Assembly: GCA_031257475.1 (NCBI GenBank) | Contig: JAIROP010000037.1 | Location: 1 to 40,744, forward strand | DNA length: 40,744 nucleotides | Direction of reading: 5' to 3' | Source: Holosporaceae bacterium | Lineage (GTDB): Bacteria; Pseudomonadota; Alphaproteobacteria; UBA3830 | Part shown: in pieces, positions 32,584 through 40,744 of the stretch | How the letters are laid out: each line of letters starts with the position of its first letter | Position numbering within the stretch: the stretch's first letter is position 1 | Program-made: the position numbers and the translations under genes | The notes under the pieces: generated by a model | Database searches by the model: none | What the model saw: the letters and a program-made list of their open reading frames with translations, nothing else | Told to the model about the DNA's origin: nothing

Positions 32584-34959
32584 ATGCGTCTTGTGATTGT
32601 GGAGTCTCCGGCTAAGGCTAAAACTATCAATAAGTATCTGGGATCCGAATATAAGGTGATTGCCAGCTATGGGCACGTCAGAGATCTACTTTCAAAGGCT
32701 GGCAGCGTCCGTCCCGACAATGATTTTTTTATGGTATGGGACATAAAGCCCGACGGAAGAAAACGTCTTAATGATATTTCCAATCAATTAAAAAATTGTG
32801 ACGGATTATTGCTTGCCACCGATCCTGATAGAGAAGGAGAAGCAATCTCCTGGCATATTAAAGAGTCACTGCTGGAAAACAGGATGCTCGGTGTTCCGTT
32901 TAAAAGAATCGTCTTTCATGAAATTACCAAGGGTGCCATAGCCGAAGCCATCGCGAATCCGCGCGACATCGATCAATCGTTGGTGGACGCGTACCTGGCA
33001 CGGCGAGCCCTGGACTATCTGGTTGGATTTACCATCTCTCCGATCTTGTGGAGAAAACTGCCGGGAAGCAAGTCGGCTGGACGGGTTCAGTCCGTTGCTC
33101 TGCGCATAATCGTTGACAGGGAAGCTGAGATAGAGGCGTTTCGCAGAAAGGAATACTGGTCCATTGAAGCAAAATTCGAAGCTAAAAACGGAAAACTATT
33201 CCATGCGAAACTCATAAATTATATAGGAAATAAGCTGGATAAATTTTCCATATCCGATGGAAAAGAGGCAGCCATAATTAGGGATTCGCTGTTATCCGGA
33301 AAATTTTCCGTGGAATCCGTAGAGACGAAAGTAGTCAAGCGTAGCCCAGTTCCTCCCTTTATAACTTCCACCATTCAACAGGAGGCATCCCGAAAACTGG
33401 GGTTCAGTGCAAAAAAAACCATGCAGGTGGCGCAGAATCTCTATGAAGGTATTAATGTTGACGGAGAAACCACAGCTCTCATAACCTACATGAGAACGGA
33501 TAGCGTTAATTTATCAAAGGAGGCCATAGGAAAAATCAGAAGTTTGGTAGCCAGTAAATACGGGAATGATTTTTTGCCGGAAAAGCCGCGCTTTTACCAA
33601 ACCAAGGTGAAGAACGCCCAGGAAGCCCATGAGGCCATTCGTCCAGTTGATGTGGATATTAGTTCAGATTTGCTGAGGGGAAAAATACCCATTGATCATT
33701 TTAGATTATATGATCTGATTTGGAAGAGAGCTGTGGCATCGCAGATGGCCTCCGCGGAATTCGATCAGGTGCAGGTGGACGTTTCAGATGCGGATAAAAA
33801 TGTGTTTCGAGCGAATGGCAATACACTAAAATTTGAGGGATTTATCAAAGTATACATGGAGGATAGGGATGAGCAGCAGGAGATGGAAGCGGAAGGCCTT
33901 CTGCCCCCTCTAGCACGTGGAGACAAAACTCCCATGAAAAACCTCGAAGCTCTGCAGCATTTTACAGTGCCACCTCCCAGGTTTTCCGAAGCCAGTCTTG
34001 TAAAGAAACTGGAGGAACTTGGGATTGGCAGGCCATCCACCTACGCCAATATACTGCAAGTTCTTCAGGATCGTGGATATGCTAAGCTTGTAAAAAAATT
34101 CTTTGTTCCCGAAATTCGTGGCCGCCTTGTGACAGTTTTTCTGACAAATTTTTTTAGTAGATATTTGGAGTACGATTTCACAGCGGACCTCGAACAATCG
34201 CTGGATGATATTTCCAACGGCAATAAATCCAAGCTAGAAACTTTGAAAAACTTTTGGAAAGAATTTTGTGAAAGCGTCGATCTAACCAAAAACATAAAAA
34301 TCTCAGAAGTCATCGAAAGACTGAATGCCGCGCTGGAGTCTTTTCTGTTCCAAAGAGAGGATGGTAGCGTGTCCAGAGTATGTCCAGAGTGTAAAACCGG
34401 AGAACTGAGTCTAAAGATAGGAAAGTTTGGATCCTTTCTTGGATGTTCCCGTTATCCAGAATGCAGTTATGTGAGACGATTGGATTCGTCTGCACCAACG
34501 AAAGACGATTCTGCTGTGGCAAAATCTTCGGATTATCCGCGTTTTCTTGGCGTGGATCCACATGACAATAGTGAAATCAGTCTTAAAAAAGGTCCCTACG
34601 GTGTCTATGTGCAGAAAGACAAAGCTGGCACCCAAACCTCAAAAACTGCTGGAAAAAGTACAAAGGGATCTGAAAAGCCTCTCCGAGCATCAATTCCCCA
34701 TTTCATCGATCCGAACAACGTCGATTTAGTTATGGCTTTGGCTTTGCTGCAGTTTCCCAAGAGCCTGGGGCAACATGAGCGTGAAGATGTCAAGATTGGC
34801 ATAGGGAGGTTCGGTCCCTATGTCCTATTCCGTGGAAAGTATGTATCTGCCCCAGAATCTTCCGCGATTTTCTCCATAACATTGAACGATGCTCTGGAGC
34901 TTGTAAAAAAGCACAATAAGCACGCTCCAGCCACAAGAAAACAGTCCCAAACCAAATAA
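32584..34959 (+). CDS. topA: DNA topoisomerase I
   Basis: Relaxes negative supercoils through a 5'-phosphotyrosine. An N-terminal Toprim domain starts LVIVESPAKAKTINKYLG. The acidic cluster DPDREGEAISWH follows, and the catalytic tyrosine is Y302 in TYMRTDSV. One C4 zinc ribbon has C600, C603, C621 and C627. Two further C-terminal repeat modules contain KKGPYGVYVQKD and GIGRFGPYVLFRGKY. The length of 791 is typical for alphaproteobacteria. The tail is lysine-rich. Confidence 0.97.
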   Translation: MRLVIVESPAKAKTINKYLGSEYKVIASYGHVRDLLSKAGSVRPDNDFFMVWDIKPDGRKRLNDISNQLKNCDGLLLATDPDREGEAISWHIKESLLENRMLGVPFKRIVFHEITKGAIAEAIANPRDIDQSLVDAYLARRALDYLVGFTISPILWRKLPGSKSAGRVQSVALRIIVDREAEIEAFRRKEYWSIEAKFEAKNGKLFHAKLINYIGNKLDKFSISDGKEAAIIRDSLLSGKFSVESVETKVVKRSPVPPFITSTIQQEASRKLGFSAKKTMQVAQNLYEGINVDGETTALITYMRTDSVNLSKEAIGKIRSLVASKYGNDFLPEKPRFYQTKVKNAQEAHEAIRPVDVDISSDLLRGKIPIDHFRLYDLIWKRAVASQMASAEFDQVQVDVSDADKNVFRANGNTLKFEGFIKVYMEDRDEQQEMEAEGLLPPLARGDKTPMKNLEALQHFTVPPPRFSEASLVKKLEELGIGRPSTYANILQVLQDRGYAKLVKKFFVPEIRGRLVTVFLTNFFSRYLEYDFTADLEQSLDDISNGNKSKLETLKNFWKEFCESVDLTKNIKISEVIERLNAALESFLFQREDGSVSRVCPECKTGELSLKIGKFGSFLGCSRYPECSYVRRLDSSAPTKDDSAVAKSSDYPRFLGVDPHDNSEISLKKGPYGVYVQKDKAGTQTSKTAGKSTKGSEKPLRASIPHFIDPNNVDLVMALALLQFPKSLGQHEREDVKIGIGRFGPYVLFRGKYVSAPESSAIFSITLNDALELVKKHNKHAPATRKQSQTK

Positions 34960-35054
34960 CTAGCAATCCTACACTATTTAAAATATTTGCTGGGAGCTGG
35001 ACTGCACCAATGAAAGGGTATAGATTTAATAAGGAGTTAGCAAGTGGTGAAGTA

Positions 35055-36449
35055 ATGAGAACAGACCGTCTTGGAAAAATTATAGCGACAATCGGACCAG
35101 CCACGGCTACAGATGAGATGATAGAGAAAGCTTATCTGAGAGGCGTGGATGTATTTCGCCTGAACTTTTCCCATGGTTCCCAAGAAGATCACAAAAAAAC
35201 CTATTTGGCCATACGAAATCTAGGGAAAAAATATGGCACATTTCCAACTATTTTAGCTGATCTGCAGGGGCCTAAGCTAAGAATTGGGACTTTTATGGGC
35301 AATGAGATTATGCTTGAGGTGGGCGAGATCTTTTCGTTGGACATGGATTCGGATCCTGGCAATAACAAAAGGGTGTGTTTTCCCCACAAAGAGGTGTTCC
35401 AGGCGCTACGACCGGGTTCGTTGCTTCTTTTGGATGATGGAAAACTCAAGATGGAGATCATATCCTGTGATGGAAAACGTCTGGGGGCGAGAGTTCTGGT
35501 TGGTGGTAGACTGAGTAATAGGAAGGGAGTCAGTATTCCAAATCTAAAGTTACCAATTTCCAATCTCACTGATAAGGATTTGAGGGATCTGGAGTTCTCA
35601 CTGAAGCTTGGTGTGGACTGGATTGTGCTATCTCTGGTGCAAAGTGTAGAAGATGTAGTTCGGGCAAAGGGGATAATAGAAAATCGCGCCGGGGTGATGA
35701 CTAAACTGGAAAAACCACTGGCAATTCAATCTTTGGAACCTATTGTTGAGGCGTCTGATGCTGTTATGGTTGCTCGTGGAGATCTTGGTGTTGAAATGGA
35801 CCAGGAGGAGTTGCCCGCCATCCAGAGGAGAGTCCTTGAGGTGGGCCACCGTTTGGGTCGGCCGGTAGTGGTTGCAACTCAGATGCTGGAGTCAATGATA
35901 TTTTCTCCAGTTCCCACTCGGGCAGAGGTATCCGATGTAGCCAATGCAGTTTATCAAGGAGCCGATGCCACGATGCTATCTGCAGAATCTGCCTCCGGCC
36001 AGTATCCGCTGGAAGCCATTGCAATGATGAGCAAGGTCATACAAAAAACGGAGGCGGATCCATCCATTTTAAAATATCAGGAGCAGGAGGCCCGGCTACC
36101 TCTCCCAATGGTCTCGGATGCTATTTGTGCTGCAGCCAAGGAGGCGGCGGAGTATTCCAGGGCCCAGGTCATTATGCTGTTTACCGATTCCTTCGATATG
36201 ATTCTCCGATGTTCCAGGATGAGGCCTTCTGTCCCAATAATTGCCGTGGCTGCTTCCGAAAGTTTTGCAAGTAGATGCGGCGTATGTCGTGGAGTTTTCT
36301 CTCTGGTTTCCAAAAGAGAGTTTGGAGAGGAGCAGATGTGTAAAATCGCAAAATTTGTGGTTGCAGAGAGGAAATTCGCGACGGCAGGGGATAATATCGT
36401 TGTGGTGAATGATATTTCGGGAAGTTCTGTCCATATCTGCTCCCTATAG
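35055..36449 (+). CDS. pyk: Pyruvate kinase
   Basis: Last step of glycolysis: phosphoenolpyruvate plus ADP to pyruvate plus ATP. Diagnostic segments in order: KIIATIGPAT, RLNFSHGS, LADLQGPKLRIG, the active-site lysine region VMTKLEKPLAI, MVARGDLGVEM and VATQMLESMI followed by PTRAEVSDVANAV. The C-terminal domain is complete. The frame is open from ATG 35010, but MRTDRLGKII at 35055 matches the family start, giving 464 residues; neither start has a strong ribosome binding site. Its presence suggests some ATP generation from glycolytic intermediates. Confidence 0.95.
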   Translation: MRTDRLGKIIATIGPATATDEMIEKAYLRGVDVFRLNFSHGSQEDHKKTYLAIRNLGKKYGTFPTILADLQGPKLRIGTFMGNEIMLEVGEIFSLDMDSDPGNNKRVCFPHKEVFQALRPGSLLLLDDGKLKMEIISCDGKRLGARVLVGGRLSNRKGVSIPNLKLPISNLTDKDLRDLEFSLKLGVDWIVLSLVQSVEDVVRAKGIIENRAGVMTKLEKPLAIQSLEPIVEASDAVMVARGDLGVEMDQEELPAIQRRVLEVGHRLGRPVVVATQMLESMIFSPVPTRAEVSDVANAVYQGADATMLSAESASGQYPLEAIAMMSKVIQKTEADPSILKYQEQEARLPLPMVSDAICAAAKEAAEYSRAQVIMLFTDSFDMILRCSRMRPSVPIIAVAASESFASRCGVCRGVFSLVSKREFGEEQMCKIAKFVVAERKFATAGDNIVVVNDISGSSVHICSL

Positions 36450-36998
36450 TATTTTTTTAGGTCAATTTGTTGAAATGTGAGATTTTTCGAAACAATCTGC
36501 TGTTGTGTTGATGCATGAGTGCGCTGCAGCCCGCGCACGTTGCTATTGCTCCTGATATGCAATTCTAGGTTTCACAATATTGTTTTGCTTAATAATGGAT
36601 ATTTTTTTTGTTTTTAAATGTTATCATTGTATTAACTTTTTACTAAACTATAAAAAAACTACTGTTTTATGAAGAAGTGCCAGGCACAGGGGTAGTTGGT
36701 GAGTGGTTATACAATTGGAATAAATTCGGAAGTATTGATCAAACATTGCTTTGTTCTCTAGGAAAAAATTCTTGCGTATTAGCTGCGCCATTATATACCC
36801 AAAGTTGTAAAAACTATCTCCCAAAATGCCAATGCAACGGGCCATTAGCGCTGTAATTTTACGGGATTCTCTCTGCCCAATACTTTTTCTCCATATGAAT
36901 TATTTTATATCAATATATATACAAAACAGATTTTTCCAATTGAAAGATATATTTTTTTGAGCTAGTGTGTCGACCATAGGTTTGCAGTGGGGATTAGT
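36450..36998. other. Intergenic region with a GC hairpin and a short unexplained open frame
   Basis: About 550 AT-rich bases. A hairpin GTGCGC (36519-36524), eight-base loop, GCGCAC (36533-36538) stands out against the AT-rich surroundings. An open plus-strand frame 36677-36856 (GTG start, 59 codons) would encode a cysteine-containing peptide with segments GEWLYNWNKFGSIDQ and QSCKNYLPKCQC. I recognise no family and no ribosome binding site. A minus-strand frame covers the same bases. It may be the remains of a gene. Confidence 0.35.
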
Positions 36999-37439
36999 AT
37001 GGTAAAATACTTTGTGTCGGAAGGAAAAGGGTTCAGAACGGACTTGGATTCGTATATGGGAAGTCGAGTTAAAGCTCGAAGATCTTTTCTAGGAATGAGC
37101 CAGGAAAAGCTTGGCAAGTATCTGGGGGTGACGTTTCAACAGATTCAAAAGTACGAAAAAGGTTCCAACCGAATTAGTGCGAGTACGCTGTATAATATTG
37201 CTCGCGTTCTGGCTGTAGATATATCTTTTTTTGTTGAAGGTTATGGAAGTAATGCTGAGCTACGTGATGAGGTGGGTTCTGACTACAGGTCTGATTTGGT
37301 TAAAGAAAAAGAAACTTCAGAATTACTGAAGTCCTACTATAGAATAGAAATGCCCTCTCTTCGGAGGAAAGTTTCCGAACTGGTGAAGACTATAGCAGTC
37401 TCCCAAAAAAAACAGAATGAACGTGATGTCGACGTGTAG
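36999..37439 (+). CDS. XRE-family transcriptional regulator
   Basis: DNA-binding protein with a helix-turn-helix at about residues 19-70 (VKARRSFLGMSQEKLGKYLGVTFQQIQKYEKGSNRISASTL in outline). The motif is of the type common in alphaproteobacterial regulators. The C-terminal ~65 residues are charged and unrecognised. ATG 36999 has GGGGA upstream and is preferred to the GTG at 36987; the length is 146. It stands alone between two AT-rich spacers. Target genes cannot be inferred from the sequence. Confidence 0.9.
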   Translation: MVKYFVSEGKGFRTDLDSYMGSRVKARRSFLGMSQEKLGKYLGVTFQQIQKYEKGSNRISASTLYNIARVLAVDISFFVEGYGSNAELRDEVGSDYRSDLVKEKETSELLKSYYRIEMPSLRRKVSELVKTIAVSQKKQNERDVDV

Positions 37440-37585
37440 TAAGCCGTTGTATTGCCCAAGGCTATGGTGTTTGTATATCCCTCAAAAGTCACATTAAGTG
37501 GAAATTCATATATAAACAATTTTTCTTTAATTGATTTTTAAAACTCTCTGAAATACGTTGTAAGCAGGAAATTTGTTGGGCCGAG

Positions 37586-38341
37586 ATGAGAGTTTTGTGT
37601 TGCTGTCTCGCGTTGGTGTGCTGCAGTAGTGGAGCATTGGCAGCTGAGGATGGCTCTGACGACGTTTCCAGAGAAATAGAAAGCATTGCTGAAGACGAGA
37701 AAGTATCTTTTGATGGAGTGAGAGGTTTGTTGGGGATCAGTTATCCCGTATCTACGTATGGAGCCTCGGTGGGAAGTAGCGATAGATTCACATCAAATAA
37801 GTTTGGCCTGCCCGGAATGACAGTAGGAGTGGAATATGGACTGCCGTTTAATAATGGCCTGTCGCTGGCGGTGGGTGTTGGCCTGAAAGTTTCAAAGGGA
37901 GGGAACAAACGTGGGTCTTGGGAAGAGCTAAACAGGGAACTGGAGAAGCAAAGAGGACCGGCCTATGCGGGCGAGAGAACTGGTGATCTGAAAGCAAACG
38001 GAACAGCTCCCAATGTCTCCCTAAAACTTGGCTATCTCGTGAAGGCTTGCGGGGGCCAATTGTATGTAATCTTTGGCGCAGCCCAGGAAAAAGGCAAGTA
38101 TGAATATTGTCTGAACGGAAACAGTTCTGTCGCAGGAGTTGAGATCAGCGCCTATAAGCCCTTTTTCGGCGTTGGTGGAGAAAGAAAAATAAAGCATAGC
38201 CTTAGTGCCAGCCTAGAAGGACTTTTTACTATGGGGAATAAGGTGAAAAACAACTTTGATACCATTGTCACTCATACAGCAAAGGTTCGTCGGGTTGAAA
38301 TTCGTATAATGTTAGTTCATAGCATATCAAAACTTGATTGA
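37586..38341 (+). CDS. Outer-membrane beta-barrel protein
   Basis: A signal peptide MRVLCCCLALVCCSSGALA with an AxA-type cleavage site is followed by an acidic segment (residues about 20-40). The remainder alternates hydrophobic and polar residues in short strands ended by turns, for example GVRGLLGISYPVS, MTVGVEYGLPF, LSLAVGVGLKVS, VSLKLGYLVKA and LYVIFGAAQEKGKYEY, as expected for a small barrel of the OmpA/OMP_b-brl type with long surface loops. It has no terminal aromatic residue, so the last strand is atypical. A surface or host-interaction role is possible in a host-associated bacterium, but nothing in the sequence shows it. Confidence 0.7.
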   Translation: MRVLCCCLALVCCSSGALAAEDGSDDVSREIESIAEDEKVSFDGVRGLLGISYPVSTYGASVGSSDRFTSNKFGLPGMTVGVEYGLPFNNGLSLAVGVGLKVSKGGNKRGSWEELNRELEKQRGPAYAGERTGDLKANGTAPNVSLKLGYLVKACGGQLYVIFGAAQEKGKYEYCLNGNSSVAGVEISAYKPFFGVGGERKIKHSLSASLEGLFTMGNKVKNNFDTIVTHTAKVRRVEIRIMLVHSISKLD

Positions 38342-38437
38342 GAACAAATTTTAATTTATTACTGATACAGCATTTATCTGATTAATATTTTATAAATATT
38401 TTGTTGGTATAAAGCGGATATATTTATTAAGGTGATC

Positions 38438-39604
38438 ATGGATAGAATAGTAATTGCAGCAGCAGCCAGGACTCCACTCGGAGCATTTAATGGAAAATTA
38501 AAGTCGGTTTCTGCTGTGGAGCTGGGGAAGACAGTCATAGCCAAAGTTGTCGAAGGCTACGCTGGAAAAATCGATGGCGTCTGCATTGGATGTGTGTTAT
38601 CTGCGGGTCTGGGGCAATCGGCGGCACGCCAGGCAGCGATTGGAAGCGGATTGGATGTGTCAGTGAACTGCGTGAACATCAACAAAATTTGCGGGTCCGG
38701 AATGGCCGCCATCATGTTTGCCAGGAATGAGATAATTTCCGGAGAAAAAAATGTGGTGATAGCTGGTGGAATGGAGAGCATGACCAATGCCCCCTATTTA
38801 CTGGAAAAAGCGCGCTCCGGATATAGATTCGGCGACGGGAAAATCCTGGACCACATTTTAAAAGACGGATTACTGGACGCCTATGAACAGCGGGTGATGG
38901 GTTCCTATGCAGAGGATACGGCAGCGGCCTATGCCTTTAGCAGAGCAGATCAGGACGAATACGCGCTCGGATCTTTTCTTCGGGCACGTAAAGCCATAGG
39001 GGAAAACCTGTTTAGGCAGGAAATTGTTCCTATAATATTAAAAGACAGAAAAGGAGACGTAGTGGTTAACAGCGATGAAATCCCTTTTTCTGTGGATCTG
39101 GATAAGATGCCTCGTTTGAAACCGGTTTACCAGGAAAATGGAACCATAACAGCAGCCTCGTCCAGTTCAATTTCAGATGGCGCTGCCGCCCTGTTGATTA
39201 TGACAGAAGCTATGGCTAACAAAATGGGAATGACTCCCCTGGCGCGCATCGTTGCTCAGAGTAGTTTTTCCCAGTCTCCGAAATTGTTCGCTACGGCCCC
39301 CATTGGAGCAATCGGGCAGGTTTTAGAAAAATCCGGATGGTCAGTTGGAGATGTGGATCTATTTGAAATCAACGAAGCCTTCTCCGTGGTAGCCATGGCC
39401 GCCATCCAAGAATTTGGTTTAGATCCAGAAATTGTTAACATATTCGGAGGGGCATGTGCACTGGGACATCCTCTTGGGGCAAGTGGTGCGCGCATCGTAG
39501 TTACTCTTTTGAACGCGATGAAGATGACAGGAGTTAGAAAGGGACTTGCCACTCTGTGTGTGGGAGGCGGAGAGGGCGTTGCCATGACCTTTGAGGCATT
39601 TTAG
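38438..39604 (+). CDS. Acetyl-CoA C-acetyltransferase (thiolase)
   Basis: Condenses two acetyl-CoA to acetoacetyl-CoA, or runs in reverse. The nucleophile is C85 in NKICGSGM, the His motif is GGACALGHPLGASGAR, and the second active-site cysteine lies in LCVGGGEG. NEAFSVV (NEAF motif) is present as well. At 388 residues it is full length. ATG 38438 has AAGGTG just upstream. No polyhydroxybutyrate or ketone-body gene is adjacent, so the pathway (PHB, fatty acid, or other) is open. The second copy of the palindromic element begins 12 bases after its stop. Confidence 0.94.
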   Translation: MDRIVIAAAARTPLGAFNGKLKSVSAVELGKTVIAKVVEGYAGKIDGVCIGCVLSAGLGQSAARQAAIGSGLDVSVNCVNINKICGSGMAAIMFARNEIISGEKNVVIAGGMESMTNAPYLLEKARSGYRFGDGKILDHILKDGLLDAYEQRVMGSYAEDTAAAYAFSRADQDEYALGSFLRARKAIGENLFRQEIVPIILKDRKGDVVVNSDEIPFSVDLDKMPRLKPVYQENGTITAASSSSISDGAAALLIMTEAMANKMGMTPLARIVAQSSFSQSPKLFATAPIGAIGQVLEKSGWSVGDVDLFEINEAFSVVAMAAIQEFGLDPEIVNIFGGACALGHPLGASGARIVVTLLNAMKMTGVRKGLATLCVGGGEGVAMTFEAF

Positions 39605-39616
39605 CCCTCTGAATCG

Positions 39617-39744
39617 AGACTGTTGCCTGATGGATCTTTTTCGCTATTGACTTCGTTAGATATACTCTTGGACCATCATGTACAGATAGTATTCTGCGGT
39701 TCTTTCCTGTTCTTGCAAAAAAAAATCTTATCAGGCAATATCCT
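39617..39744 (+). repeat. Palindromic insertion element, copy 2 (intergenic)
   Basis: About 128 bp homologous to the element at 5325-5464, in the same orientation. Ends are AGACTGTTGCCTGA (39617-39630) and TCAGGCAATATCCT (39731-39744), with eight perfectly paired inner bases. Shared blocks in the same order are GGATCTTTT, GACTTCGT, TCATGTACA, CTGCGGT and TGTTCTTGCA. It is shorter by about 12 bp, mostly one internal gap. No target duplication is visible, so it is probably older than copy 1. It lies between the thiolase stop and the cyclodipeptide synthase-like gene. Confidence 0.8.
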
Positions 39745-39817
39745 TTATAAATAATGCTAGGTAATTTTGCTATAACATGCTATCCTGAGTTGGTGTTGTG
39801 TGAATGAGGTTGAAGTA

Positions 39818-40648
39818 ATGCAAGAAGAAGATATAGAAGAGGGAGGAAGAATAGAGTCGACTATTGCAACATTTCGGAACATCTCCTCGGAAAAATCAAT
39901 AGAAAATTCGGTGGTATACTTTTGTGAAAGTCACACGAATAATCCTGATGACAAAGAAAAACATCAAGCTACTATCGAGTTAATTTACAAAGTATTTGAT
40001 ATACATACCTGTGAAAGGTATGAGGTAAGAACCGGATATTTGAATCGCTACAATTACTTATCTAAACCTATAAATGAATCCTCTCAGGAGGAAATAGAAG
40101 AGGCCATAGTTAAAAGTGCGCAGGCGCAAAATGAATGGGTAGACAGATGCAACCCAGAGCTTCCAGAATTTAGGATGAAAGACTGGCAAGAATGTATTTC
40201 TAAAGAAGAAAACCCTTACTTTGAATGTTGTAGAAAGTTAATAGTCTGTAAAATTCAAAAAAACAAAGAATTTGCTGATTCTTTTTCGAGAACAGTTAAT
40301 GATTACGTCGATAAATACGGAACAAATATAATAAATGGGAACACATATGTACTTGAAGAGTTGTCATGGATATTAAGTCTGCCGTTATTGCACTTAAATA
40401 AGCCTATATATCTGGTTCATGTTGGAATAGTGGGTGATGCCATCAGGTGTTTATTCGCTCACTTTCCCAATTTGCAAAAAGCAGCAAAATGGCTAGCTCC
40501 AAAATTTCACATGGCAGTTTTTGAAAATGAATATGATTTTCTAATGGATTATAGAAATGGCAATCGTGTTGGATATTCGTATGCAATGGAAAACAAAGAG
40601 TTAGTTAGACCAATAAGTACATTTAAGGGGATTGCGCTATATAGATAG
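39818..40648 (+). CDS. Probable tRNA-dependent cyclodipeptide synthase (CDPS)
   Basis: CDPSs take two aminoacyl-tRNAs and release a cyclic dipeptide. Numbering from ATG 39818, the residues fall where Streptomyces AlbC has its catalytic set. S38 in ESHTNN corresponds to S37, and N41 to N40. Y177 and E181 in TYVLEELSW correspond to Y178 and E182 (the YxxxE motif). H201 in IYLVHVG corresponds to H203. That is the NYH-type pattern, except that the tyrosine before the His is V200. LNRYNYL near residue 75 resembles the segment after the first strand-helix unit, and the overall layout follows the family. The C-terminal ~60 residues extend beyond a typical short CDPS. GAGG lies eight bases upstream; GTG 39800 is an alternative start. 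The gene looks more AT-rich than its neighbours, suggesting transfer. No tailoring enzyme is seen in the 96 bases left. Assignment rests on motif reading only. Confidence 0.65.
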   Translation: MQEEDIEEGGRIESTIATFRNISSEKSIENSVVYFCESHTNNPDDKEKHQATIELIYKVFDIHTCERYEVRTGYLNRYNYLSKPINESSQEEIEEAIVKSAQAQNEWVDRCNPELPEFRMKDWQECISKEENPYFECCRKLIVCKIQKNKEFADSFSRTVNDYVDKYGTNIINGNTYVLEELSWILSLPLLHLNKPIYLVHVGIVGDAIRCLFAHFPNLQKAAKWLAPKFHMAVFENEYDFLMDYRNGNRVGYSYAMENKELVRPISTFKGIALYR

Positions 40649-40744
40649 CAATGCATGTTTATTAAGCAATAGAGTTATTGATAGCTCAAGCATTTCCTTT
40701 GATTTTGAGTAACATTTTGTTTTCCGATGTAATCTTGCGAGATA

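Noticed and set aside
36440-36600. Third copy of the palindromic element after pyk
   Set aside because: There are only loose matching ends (CAATTTGTTGAAA and TTTCACAATATTG, several mismatches), and the interior shares none of the blocks found in the two real copies.
38370-38437. Terminator or promoter between the barrel protein and thiolase genes
   Set aside because: AATATTT/AAATATT is an AT-only inverted repeat in AT-rich DNA, and the -35/-10 matches are too weak to choose among.

Overview
The window reads as a chromosomal segment of a host-associated alphaproteobacterium, probably an intracellular lineage resembling Holosporales or Rickettsiales. That placement is inferred from gene content: a FYDLN-acid (TIGR02300) protein, a DUF2155 protein, NtrY/NtrX next to dusB and trkA, a divK-pleD pair, and LpxI (not LpxH) for lipid A synthesis. 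The DNA is moderately AT-rich and densely packed. Many genes overlap by a few bases, and several regulators look eroded or trimmed, as expected in a reducing genome.

Layout. (1) 272-4599, plus strand: the inner-membrane motor and platform of a type II secretion/type IV pilus-like machine (GspE ATPase, GspF, a GspL/PilN-like protein, and a GspM/PilO-like protein ending in a GspC/PilP-like domain). (2) 5024-12007, plus strand: FYDLN-acid protein, DUF2155 protein, dusB, a stand-alone Fis-type DNA-binding protein where ntrB-ntrC normally lie, ntrY, ntrX, trkA. (3) 12029-13694, minus strand: pleD and divK, both with degenerate receiver domains. (4) 13780-27303, minus strand: one long translation and envelope cluster, rpsB-tsf-pyrH-frr-uppS-cdsA-rseP-bamA-skp-lpxD-fabZ-lpxA-lpxI/lpxB fusion-rluD. 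dxr is missing from its usual place between cdsA and rseP. (5) 27304-27763: divergent control region. (6) 27764-28635, plus strand: rpmH, rnpA, yidD and tRNA-Phe(GAA). (7) 28743-36449, plus strand: rho, rlmB, plsY, dprA, topA, pyk. (8) 36999-40648, plus strand: looser accessory-like region with an XRE regulator, an outer-membrane barrel protein, an acetyl-CoA acetyltransferase and a probable tRNA-dependent cyclodipeptide synthase.

Main discoveries. A roughly 130-140 bp element with terminal inverted repeats occurs twice. One copy sits in frame inside the signal-peptide region of the DUF2155 gene, flanked by a 7-bp target duplication, and removing it regenerates a textbook signal peptide. The second copy lies just upstream of the cyclodipeptide synthase-like gene. 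Other notable points are the LpxI-LpxB fusion, the loss of phosphoacceptor aspartates in both DivK and PleD while the GGDEF catalytic site is kept, the collapse of ntrB/ntrC to a Fis-sized protein after dusB (a parallel to the gammaproteobacterial dusB-fis operon), and an NtrX whose ATPase motifs are lost.
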